The position numbers and the translations under genes are program-made. Source: Tardiphaga sp. (lineage in GTDB: Bacteria > Pseudomonadota > Alphaproteobacteria > Rhizobiales > Xanthobacteraceae). Taken from it: 44,458 nucleotides of DNA. Numbering within the stretch: the first letter of the stretch is position 1; each line of letters starts with the position of its first letter. The stretch lies in assembly GCA_014377915.1 (NCBI GenBank), contig JACMOT010000323.1:1-44458 (forward strand). The letters are read 5' to 3'. The notes beneath the pieces are model-generated. The model saw only the letters and a program-made list of their open reading frames with translations, searched no databases and was not told the DNA's origin. Positions 1-9,285 of this stretch are shown here, in pieces.

Positions 1-494
1 CCCTCGGCTTCGTTTTCTACATGCTGTGCGCGGCGTTCGGCATTACCGCCCTTTTGTTCACGGTGCCCTATGCCTACGACGCGCTGCGGCTCGGCGGCGC
101 CGCCTATCTGTTGTGGCTGGCTTGGCAGGCCTTGGAGCCCCACGGTCGCTCGCCATTTCAGGTGAAAAAGCTCGCCGTCGACGGCCCGCGCAAATTGTTC
201 GCGATGGGCTTTGTCACTAACCTGCTCAATCCGAAGATTGCGATGCTGTATCTGGCGCTGCTGCCTCAGTTCATTGATCCTGCCGCGGGCTCCGTACTGA
301 CGCAATCGCTGGCGCTGGGCTCGGTGCAGATCGTCATCAGCATCGGCGTCAATGCCCTGATTGCGCTCGGCGCCGGTTCGATCGCGCTGTTTCTCGGCCA
401 GCGCCCGACCTGGCTTAAAGTTCAGCGCTGGCTGATGGGCACGGTGCTGGCAGGCCTCGCGGTGCGGATGGCGCTGGAGACCAGGCGGGGGTGA
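1..494 (+). CDS. LysE/RhtB-family exporter, 5'-truncated by the window edge
   Basis: The frame is open from base 3 and ends at TGA 492-494, so only the C-terminal ~163 residues are visible; the ATG at 21 is internal. The protein is very hydrophobic, with about four membrane segments. It carries the family-typical 'GFVTNLLNPKIAMLYLALLPQF' region (quoted in part: NLLNPK followed by LPQF), placed as in LysE/RhtB amino-acid and homoserine exporters of about 205-210 residues. The expected role is efflux of an amino acid or small metabolite across the inner membrane; the substrate cannot be told. It converges on the hipA remnant on the other strand with a 10-bp gap. Family assignment is firm. Confidence 0.85.
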   Translation, partial: LGFVFYMLCAAFGITALLFTVPYAYDALRLGGAAYLLWLAWQALEPHGRSPFQVKKLAVDGPRKLFAMGFVTNLLNPKIAMLYLALLPQFIDPAAGSVLTQSLALGSVQIVISIGVNALIALGAGSIALFLGQRPTWLKVQRWLMGTVLAGLAVRMALETRRG

Positions 495-504
495 TCGTTG
501 TCGC

Positions 505-865
505 TCACCGGATCGCGGTGGCACCGCCGGGAAGCGACAACATCTGATCGATCATGCGGACGCGCTGTGCGATGCCGTCGGCGACGGACCTGACCATCTC
601 CTCGGGAAACTCCGGCGGCAGCTCAGCGAAGACGTCCTGCGTCCATCGTTCCGCATGGGCGGCAAGGTCCTCGAAGATCGTTGCCAGCAGTGGCGCCCCG
701 CGCCTTTGCCAGCGCGGCGGGCTGGGCAAAATGCCGGGGCACGATCTCGTCCATTCGGTAGTGACGGTTCATGCCGATCGCCATCGCCAGCTTGAAGTTG
801 TTTCGCTGCACCTGTCTGGCATCGAGGCTGGGCTGGGCCGAAAGAACGTCGTAGAGCGGCGTCAT
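505..865 (-). pseudogene. hipA: HipA kinase toxin, C-terminal remnant, N-terminus deleted and frameshifted
   Basis: Two overlapping minus-strand frames (865 to ~700, then ~715 to 505) together read as the C-terminal ~115 residues of a HipA serine/threonine-kinase toxin. The first gives MTPLYDVLSAQP, then KLAMAIGMNRHYRMDEIVPRH. The second gives TIFEDLAAHAERW, then ELPPEFPEEMVRSVADGI. The frame changes by one base near a run of four C (plus strand 696-699). Full HipA is ~420-440 residues, so the kinase N-lobe and active site are absent. A TAG codon lies two codons upstream of the ATG at 865, so this is not a hidden full gene. No hipB antitoxin gene is present. It should be non-functional. The two adjoining frames and the family match are seen or recalled; the deletion history is inferred. 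Confidence 0.75.
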
Positions 866-872
866 CCGATAC

Positions 873-937
873 TATCGCGTATAAAGGGCAAATATACGCG
901 ATACCGTATATAACGGATTTATACGGGATCGCGTATA
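873..937. promoter_or_regulatory. Operator array of inverted repeats (probable former hipBA operator)
   Basis: The arms TATCGCGTATA (873-883) and TATACGCGATA (893-903) form a perfect 11-bp inverted repeat around 9 bp. A second pair, GATACCGTATA (900-910) and TATACGGGATC (920-930), also has a 9-bp spacer and one mismatch. A third half-site, GATCGCGTATA, is at 927-937. The core is GTATA-N9-TATAC, repeated every 27 bp. This resembles the E. coli HipB operator layout (TATCC-N8-GGATA, several copies upstream of hipBA). It sits directly upstream of the hipA remnant and downstream of the GST gene end. It could still bind an Xre/HipB-type repressor encoded elsewhere. Confidence 0.6.
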
Positions 938-945
938 GACTGATC

Positions 946-1572
946 TTAATCCAGCTTCACGTCGAACCCGCGTTGCACCGCCGGCCGTGCCATCAGCATT
1001 GCGTACCAGCGCGCCACATGGGGAAAATCCGCCAGCGCTACCTTGTGGCGCTCGTGGCGCCAAGCCCAGCCGAGGATCGCGAAATCCGCCACCGACAATT
1101 CGCCGGCGACGAATTCATGGGTCGCCAGACGCCGGTCCAGCACGCCGTACAGCCGCCGGGTCTCTTCGGAATAGCGCTTCAGCCCGTAAGCTCGGTCAGC
1201 TTCGTTTTCCAGCGCGATGAAGTGATGTACCTGGCCGGGCATCGGACCAAAACCTCCCATCTGCCACATCAACCATTCCAGCACCGGAATCCTGTCCGCC
1301 AGCGATGTGGGCAGGAACTGGCCGGTCTTCTCGCCAAGATAAAGCAGGATGGCGCCGGATTCGAACACGCTGACCGGCCTGCCGTCCGGGCCATCGGGAT
1401 CGACAATCGCCGGGATCTTGTTGTTCGGGCTGATCGCCAGAAATTCCGGCTTCATCTGCTCACCCTTGCCGATATGCACCGGAACGACCTTGTAAGGCAG
1501 CCCCATCTCCTCCAGCGCGACCGAGATCTTGCGACCGTTCGGCGTATTCCAGCTGTGCAGTTCGATCGTCAT
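946..1572 (-). CDS. Glutathione S-transferase, YfcG-like (Nu class)
   Basis: 208 residues from ATG 1572, preceded by a GAAAGG ribosome-binding site; a longer in-frame start at 1662 has no support. The N-terminal thioredoxin fold (~1-85) begins MTIELHSWNTPNGRKI and contains NNKIPAIVDPDGPDG and FESGAILLYLGEKTG. The helical C-terminal domain (~90-208) follows. Spacing and these segments match E. coli YfcG, a GSH-dependent disulfide-bond reductase of the Nu class in which the T-x-N-G segment contacts glutathione. A cytosolic thiol-redox role is expected. It is transcribed alone, divergently from the chromate transporter genes. Confidence 0.88.
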   Translation of the reverse strand: MTIELHSWNTPNGRKISVALEEMGLPYKVVPVHIGKGEQMKPEFLAISPNNKIPAIVDPDGPDGRPVSVFESGAILLYLGEKTGQFLPTSLADRIPVLEWLMWQMGGFGPMPGQVHHFIALENEADRAYGLKRYSEETRRLYGVLDRRLATHEFVAGELSVADFAILGWAWRHERHKVALADFPHVARWYAMLMARPAVQRGFDVKLD

Positions 1573-1683
1573 GGCGGACCTTTCGGGGGATGCGACGCGG
1601 TGAGGTGTGAGTGGACATACAGACTGCGGCGGCGTAGGTCGACCGCATCGGCAGCCAGGCACCGCCCGACCGCGGAGATTCTG

Positions 1684-2256
1684 ATGGATACCACAATCGT
1701 TGCCCCGACCGAGGCCGCGCTAACCGAGCCGCCCAGTATCGGCGGGTTGTTCATAGGATTTCTCGGCCTCGGCCTGACCGGTTTCGGCGGCGTGCTGCCG
1801 ATGGCGCGGCGGATGATCGTCGAGAAGCGGCGCTGGCTGGCGCCCGCGGAGTTCACCGAATTACTCGGGCTGTGCCAGTTCCTGCCGGGCGGCAACATCA
1901 TCAACCTGTCGGTGGCGATCGGCCTGCATTTTCGCGGACTGGCCGGCGCAGTCGCGTCGCTGACCGGGCTGATCGCAGCGCCCTCCGCGATCGTCATCGG
2001 GCTCGGTGTCGTCTATGACCGCTTCAAGGACGACCCCAGAGTCGGGCATTTGTTCGCCGGACTGGCCGCCGCCGCCGCCGGCCTGCTGGTGGCGATGGCC
2101 GTCAAGATCGCGTGGCCGCTGCGCACCAGACCGCTCGCCATCCTCATTGCCGTACTGTGCTTCGTCGCCATCGCCATCCTGCGGCTACCGCTGCTGCCGA
2201 CCATGGTCGTGCTGGCCTCACTCAGCATGCTGGTCACCTGGAAGCTCTCGAAATGA
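1684..2256 (+). CDS. Chromate transporter, first half of a split ChrA pair
   Basis: 190 residues from ATG 1684 (GGAG ~6 bp upstream). It is one CHR domain: an early glycine-rich membrane segment with GLTGFGG, then EKRRWLAPAEFTELLGLCQF and several C-terminal membrane helices. Full ChrA is ~400 residues with two CHR domains; here the halves are separate genes overlapping by ATGA with the next frame. Short-chain CHR pairs are thought to act together to expel chromate or a related oxyanion from the cytoplasm. The motif that is PGPN in the partner reads PGGN here. Family certain; substrate from the family only. Confidence 0.88.
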   Translation: MDTTIVAPTEAALTEPPSIGGLFIGFLGLGLTGFGGVLPMARRMIVEKRRWLAPAEFTELLGLCQFLPGGNIINLSVAIGLHFRGLAGAVASLTGLIAAPSAIVIGLGVVYDRFKDDPRVGHLFAGLAAAAAGLLVAMAVKIAWPLRTRPLAILIAVLCFVAIAILRLPLLPTMVVLASLSMLVTWKLSK

Positions 2257-2783
2257 CGGCGGTGCTGCTGGCGCTGGCCGCGATCTTCGCCGAATTGTCG
2301 CTGCTCGCCTTTGGCGGCGGCAACACCATCCTGCCGGAAATGCAGCGCCAGGTGGTCGACGTCCAGCACTGGATGTCCGCCCGGGATTTCAGCGCGATGT
2401 ACGCGCTGGCGCAGACCGCCCCCGGGCCGAACATGATGGTGGTGACGCTGATTGGCTGGCGCGTCGCCGGCTGGCCGGGCGTGATCGTCACCACGCTCGC
2501 CAAATTCGGGCCATCGTCCATTCTGACCGGCGTGGTGCTGCATTACTGGAAGCGCTTCAAGGACCGGCCGTGGCGGCGCATCGTGCAGCAGGGGCTGGTG
2601 CCGATGACCGTCGGCCTGGTAGCGGCCAGTGCCGCGCTGATCACCGAATCCTCCGACCATGAATGGACGCTGGTGGCGATCACCGCCGTCTGCGCGACGT
2701 TGTCGGTTACCACCAGGCTTCACCCGCTATGGCTCCTCGCTGCCGGCGCGATCGCCGGATTGAGCGGAATCGGGCTGCCGTGA
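2253..2783 (+). CDS. Chromate transporter, second half of a split ChrA pair
   Basis: 176 residues. The ATG at 2253 overlaps the TGA of the upstream half (ATGA), so the two are translationally coupled. It carries the canonical CHR-domain segment: [18 protein letters not shown], then W followed by [17 protein letters not shown], then GWRVAGWPG. Five to six membrane helices follow. It presumably assembles with the first half into an antiparallel two-domain transporter. About 90 bp separate it from pyrE, with no clear terminator. Confidence 0.9.
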   Translation: MTAVLLALAAIFAELSLLAFGGGNTILPEMQRQVVDVQHWMSARDFSAMYALAQTAPGPNMMVVTLIGWRVAGWPGVIVTTLAKFGPSSILTGVVLHYWKRFKDRPWRRIVQQGLVPMTVGLVAASAALITESSDHEWTLVAITAVCATLSVTTRLHPLWLLAAGAIAGLSGIGLP

Positions 2784-2874
2784 GACCGGTTGTTTGTTGA
2801 CTGGCCGTCGCGGGCGCTGGAATGTTCCCGCCGTGGCCGGTAGACTGTCGCCGACTTCAGCGAAAGAGCCCGTC

Positions 2875-3438
2875 TTGTCCAAATTAGCCTCCCGTGCCCG
2901 CTTGTTCGACATCATTCACGCCCGTTCGTTCGGCTATGGCGAGATCACGCTGGCCTCGGGCCGCAAGAGCCACTTCTACTTCAATTTGAAGCCGACCATG
3001 TGCCACCCTGAGGGCGCGGCTCTGCTGGCCGAATTGACCTACGACGCCTTGCGTGACGACCGGCTCGATTATGTCGGCGGGCTGGAGATGGGCGCTGTGC
3101 CGCTGGCCGGCGCGATCGCACAGCTGTCCTGGTTAAAGAACCACCCGATCGCCGCCTTCTTCGTCCGCAAGAAGCCGAAAGAGCACGGCGCCCGCCTCGC
3201 CGTCGAAGGCCTTGCCGCGGGTGAAACGCTGCGGGGCAAGCGGATCGTCATCGTCGAGGACGTCACGACCACCGGTGGCTCCGCCATCAGGGCGCTGGAA
3301 GCCGTACGCGAAGCCGGTGGCGACGTCGTGCTGGTCTATACCATGGTAGACCGCGACGAAGGCGCCGCGGAGAATTTTGAAAAGGCAGGCGTGGCGTTCC
3401 GCTCGCTGTACAAGGCCTCCGAATTCCTCAAATCATGA
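2875..3438 (+). CDS. pyrE: Orotate phosphoribosyltransferase
   Basis: 187 residues from TTG 2875. I chose this start because homologues begin MSKxASRARLF and the 27 residues available upstream (from 2794) look non-conserved. The enzyme joins orotate to PRPP to make OMP in pyrimidine synthesis. Seen: the substrate-loop segment [11 protein letters not shown] and the PRPP-binding signature [20 protein letters not shown]. Length is normal for the long alphaproteobacterial type. It overlaps the next gene by ATGA, so the two are co-transcribed although not obviously related in function. Confidence 0.93.
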   Translation: MSKLASRARLFDIIHARSFGYGEITLASGRKSHFYFNLKPTMCHPEGAALLAELTYDALRDDRLDYVGGLEMGAVPLAGAIAQLSWLKNHPIAAFFVRKKPKEHGARLAVEGLAAGETLRGKRIVIVEDVTTTGGSAIRALEAVREAGGDVVLVYTMVDRDEGAAENFEKAGVAFRSLYKASEFLKS

Positions 3439-4793
3439 ACGCCGTCGCGCATCTCGACGGCGCCATCCTGAGCTGGTTCTGGGCGATGCCCTTCGCCGGC
3501 ATTCTGCTCTCGATCGCCACCGGCCCGGTGCTGTATCCGCATCTATGGGAGCACCATTACGGCAAATTCGCCGCGGTGTTCGCCGCACTTGTGGTGGTGC
3601 CGCTGTTCGTGTTTGTCGATTCGGCCACGGTGGCCGCCACGCTGTCCCACACCGTGCTGCTGGAATATCTGCCCTTCATCCTGCTGCTGCTGGCGCTGTT
3701 CACGGTGGCCGGCGGCATCTATCTCGAGGGCAATTTGCACGACAGCGCCTTCACCAACACCGCGCTGCTTGGCTTCGGCGCCCTGCTCGCCAGCGTGGTC
3801 GGCACCACCGGCGCCTCTATGATCCTGATCCGGCCGCTGATCCGCGCCAATGACGGCCGCGACGTCAATGTCCATGTCGTGATCTTCTTCATCTTTCTGG
3901 TGTCCAACATCGGCGGTTCGCTGTCGCCGCTCGGCGATCCGCCGCTGTTCCTGGGCTTCCTGAAGGGCGTCGACTTCTTCTGGACCACCCGGCATCTGCT
4001 GGCGCCAACGTTGCTCGCCATCGGGATCGTGCTCGCCGTCTTCATGGTGATCGACGTCACCCTGCACCATCGCGAGGGCAACTTTCCCGGAAAGAGCGAT
4101 CCGACTCCGGATTCGCCGCTGCGGCTGCACGGCAAGATCAACCTGCTTTTGCTCGTCGTCATCATCGCCGCGATCCTGATGAGCGCGAGCTGGAAGCCGA
4201 GCGTTTCGATCACCGTGCTGCACACCACGCTGGAACTGCAGGACCTGCTGCGTGACCTGATTTTCGTGCTCGTGACCTTTGCGTCACTGTGGCTCACGAG
4301 GGCCGGACACCGGGCCGCCAACCAGTTCGCCTGGGGACCGATCAAGGAGGTGGCGATCCTGTTCGCCGGCATTTTCATCTGCATCGCGCCGGTGATGGCG
4401 ATTCTGCAGGCCGGCACGAACGGCGCGTTTGCGCCGCTGGTGGCACTGGTCAGCCATGGGGACGGCACGCCCAACATCGCGGCCTATTTCTGGCTGACCG
4501 GCGGATTGTCGGCGTTTCTCGACAACGCCCCGACCTATCTGGTGTTCTTCGAACTGGCCGGCGGTGACGCTAGAATGCTGATGAGCTCGGGCGCGGCGAC
4601 GCTGGCGGCGCTTTCGGCAGGAGCCGTGTTCATGGGCGCCTTAACCTATATCGGCAACGCGCCTAACTTCATGGTCTATGCCATTGCCCGCGACGCCGGG
4701 GTTCGGATGCCGAGCTTCTTCGGCTACATGCTGTGGTCAGGCGCCGTGCTGCTGCCGGTATTCGCGGTTCTGAGCTGGGTATTTTTTCACTAG
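3435..4793 (+). CDS. Sodium:proton antiporter, NhaD/ArsB (IT) superfamily
   Basis: 452 residues, about 12 membrane segments, starting on the ATG that overlaps pyrE's stop. Two conserved half-repeats typical of the ion-transporter superfamily are visible: [20 protein letters not shown] (about residues 155-176) and [17 protein letters not shown] (about residues 358-375), placed as in NhaD-like antiporters. The likely job is Na+ (or Li+) extrusion in exchange for H+. Citrate- or arsenite-type substrates of the same superfamily cannot be excluded by eye, but the NAPTYLVF pattern favours the antiporter group. Confidence 0.82.
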   Translation: MNAVAHLDGAILSWFWAMPFAGILLSIATGPVLYPHLWEHHYGKFAAVFAALVVVPLFVFVDSATVAATLSHTVLLEYLPFILLLLALFTVAGGIYLEGNLHDSAFTNTALLGFGALLASVVGTTGASMILIRPLIRANDGRDVNVHVVIFFIFLVSNIGGSLSPLGDPPLFLGFLKGVDFFWTTRHLLAPTLLAIGIVLAVFMVIDVTLHHREGNFPGKSDPTPDSPLRLHGKINLLLLVVIIAAILMSASWKPSVSITVLHTTLELQDLLRDLIFVLVTFASLWLTRAGHRAANQFAWGPIKEVAILFAGIFICIAPVMAILQAGTNGAFAPLVALVSHGDGTPNIAAYFWLTGGLSAFLDNAPTYLVFFELAGGDARMLMSSGAATLAALSAGAVFMGALTYIGNAPNFMVYAIARDAGVRMPSFFGYMLWSGAVLLPVFAVLSWVFFH

Positions 4794-4876
4794 CCAGCCC
4801 CGCGCTTACGCCTCGTTTACCATACCGCCTCTAAAGTGAAACGGTACTGGGCGACGTCCGCCCGGTCGGTACGGTT

Positions 4877-5695
4877 GTGGGGCAGGCGTTGCGTCAAACT
4901 CGGAAGATTTCACGGACCGGCCGCCTGCTGACGCTGCTTGCCGCGATCGCATTCGCGGCTCCGCTGCTGGCCCCGCACGACGCATCGGCCGAGGGCTTAT
5001 TCGATTTCTTGTTCGGCGGCGGTCCGGCGCAGAAGCAGCAACCGCGCAAGGGCGCGGTGCCGGAAGCCAATTTCTTCGCCGATCCGTTCGGCCTCAACAC
5101 CGCCGCCCCCCCGCCGCGCCCGGTGCAGAGCGCCGGCGGCTCCGGTCCCGCATTCTGCGTGCGGAGCTGCGACGGCAAGTATTTTCCGCTGGGCCGCGGC
5201 GTCAGCCCGGCGCAGATGTGCCAGGCGTTCTGCCCGGCCGGCAACGCTAAGGTGTTCTTTGGCAGCAACATCGACAGTGCCGCGTCGAGCACCGGCGAGC
5301 GTTACCCCGACTCTGAAAACGCCTTTGCCTATCGCAAGGCGCTGCGGGCCGACTGCACCTGCAATGGCCGCGATCCCGCCGGCCTCGCACCGGTCGATCT
5401 CACGCTGGATTCGTCGCTGCGCCCCGGCGACGTGATCGCCACCACCAATGGCCTCGTCGCCTATTCCGGCGTCCGCAACGGCAATACCCAGACCGCCGAG
5501 TTCACCCCGGTATCGTCCTATCCCGGCCTGACCTCGGATGTGCGCGCGCGGCTCGGCGAGATGAAAGTGGCCCCGGTCTCGGCCGAGATGATCGTCGAGG
5601 AAGCACCGATGCCGGAGGGGATGCGGGACCCCGCGTCCGCTATCACCGCGGTGCCGAAAACAGCGCCCCGTGCCAAGCGCGCAGCAATCGACTGA
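4877..5695 (+). CDS. DUF2865 domain secreted protein
   Basis: 272 residues from GTG 4877. An N-terminal signal peptide (hydrophobic core ~17-33, AHDASA-type cleavage near residue 38) is followed by a proline/glutamine-rich linker. Next comes the cysteine-containing DUF2865 core at ~95-195: CVRSCDGKYFPLGRGVSPAQ, then C-x3-C in MCQAFCPAG, then CTCNGRDPAG. DUF2865 is common in Rhizobiales and has no known function. The paired cysteines suggest disulfides in the periplasm. The start codon is uncertain because no strong ribosome-binding site is visible. The stop abuts the stop of the opposing gene with no spacer. Confidence 0.8.
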   Translation: MGQALRQTRKISRTGRLLTLLAAIAFAAPLLAPHDASAEGLFDFLFGGGPAQKQQPRKGAVPEANFFADPFGLNTAAPPPRPVQSAGGSGPAFCVRSCDGKYFPLGRGVSPAQMCQAFCPAGNAKVFFGSNIDSAASSTGERYPDSENAFAYRKALRADCTCNGRDPAGLAPVDLTLDSSLRPGDVIATTNGLVAYSGVRNGNTQTAEFTPVSSYPGLTSDVRARLGEMKVAPVSAEMIVEEAPMPEGMRDPASAITAVPKTAPRAKRAAID

Positions 5696-6127
5696 TCAGC
5701 GCCCGACAATGACGCCGATCACGTTCGGTGCCGCCATGTACTTGTCCTCGATTTCGGCGCGCGCCGCGGCGCGGTTCTCCGGCGTCAGCAACCCGCGCTT
5801 CTCGGCCAGGATCATCCAGCAATAGCCCCACCAGTCGGTCAGCATGCCGTGGTCGTCGATCAGGTCGTACCCCTGCTCGGCCGCAAAAATCCGGGCATGG
5901 GCCTCGTCCAGTGAATCCAGCCAAGCGTGGTCGGCGAGCTCAAACAACTCGTCGCTGAAATCGTCGGTGGTGTAGCCCCATACCGACAGACAGACCGCGT
6001 TGAATTCGCGGTCGATCTCGTCGTCGTCGATATGATGTCGCCGCGCCGCCTGGTGCAGCCGCGACAGCGAACGGGCGAAATCCGCGATCCGGGTGAGCGC
6101 GAACTGATCAAAGGCAATGGTGGACAT
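5696..6127 (-). CDS. Unrecognised small acidic cytosolic protein
   Basis: 143 residues from ATG 6127, preceded by GAGG at 8-9 bp; the open frame continues upstream to 6196 but without a ribosome-binding site. I do not recognise the family. The sequence is acidic, rich in D/E and tryptophan/tyrosine, predicted helical, without signal or membrane segments. Distinct segments are DDDEIDREFNAVCLSVWGY, DHAWLDSLDEAHARI and LTDWWGYCWMILAEKRGL. Codon use matches its neighbours, so it is probably a real gene of unknown role. Its 3' end meets that of the DUF2865 gene, so no terminator space exists between them. Confidence 0.65.
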   Translation of the reverse strand: MSTIAFDQFALTRIADFARSLSRLHQAARRHHIDDDEIDREFNAVCLSVWGYTTDDFSDELFELADHAWLDSLDEAHARIFAAEQGYDLIDDHGMLTDWWGYCWMILAEKRGLLTPENRAAARAEIEDKYMAAPNVIGVIVGR

Positions 6128-6406
6128 GTAGTCCTCGCAGGCTTCAAGAGAGCTAGATATTGTAACGCGCATCCGCGAATCACGATGATATATCAAGCAC
6201 TTGCTAAAGTGTTCTTAATTTGTTCCTAGATACATCCCAATTCGATGGTGCGAGGCCTGCACCCGCATGCCGGGACAATATGCAGCCTACACGTCTGCCC
6301 AAATCAAAGGCATAACCATAGCAAAAGCTCGCCAATGCGCCGGGTTCCGGAGACCGTCGAATGCGCGTATGCTTTTTCCATCGGGACACAGATCAGGATT
6401 TCAGGT

Positions 6407-8932
<2,526 letters not shown>

Positions 8933-9285
8933 ATCGGTCCCGCTGTCGCTGTCATGAGCGCGGCGACATGCGGGGTCTATCTCGACGGAATTCCCGCATA
9001 TCGTCGCGCTTGTGCGGCTGCAAGACCAGGTCGGTCGATCGCCACGATCCGAATGGCAGCAGGGCTTGCACGCTTGCTACGCCACGATTTTTTCGGGCGT
9101 CACACACCCTGATACCTGGACAACCATAACGGACCGCAACTCCGCTAAAAATCCGCCTATTGCGGTTCCATTTATTTAATTCGCTGATCCTACCTTGATC
9201 TCGATCGCGGCGTCACGCCATCCACCGATCGAGAGACGATCAGCGGATTTCTGATGCGACACGATCGGAAACATCAGGATCATCC
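8933..9285. other. Intergenic region (353 bp), no gene seen
   Basis: The open frames here have no recognisable product and no good ribosome-binding site. The stretch falls in GC towards its right half (an AT-rich patch around 9150-9180) and contains the nested inverted repeat listed separately. It probably carries the 3' end of the glgP transcript and the promoter of the metalloprotease-like gene. No intrinsic terminator with a T-run is visible after glgP. Confidence 0.5.
9182..9245. promoter_or_regulatory. Nested inverted repeat upstream of the metalloprotease-like gene
   Basis: The outer arms CGCTGATC (9182-9189) and GATCAGCG (9238-9245) enclose the inner arms TCTCGATCG (9199-9207) and CGATCGAGA (9226-9234). 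All pairs are perfect. The structure ends 40 bp before the ATG. It could be a two-part operator (inner spacing 18 bp) or a 5'-UTR hairpin. There is no T-run, so it is not an intrinsic terminator. Confidence 0.4.
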
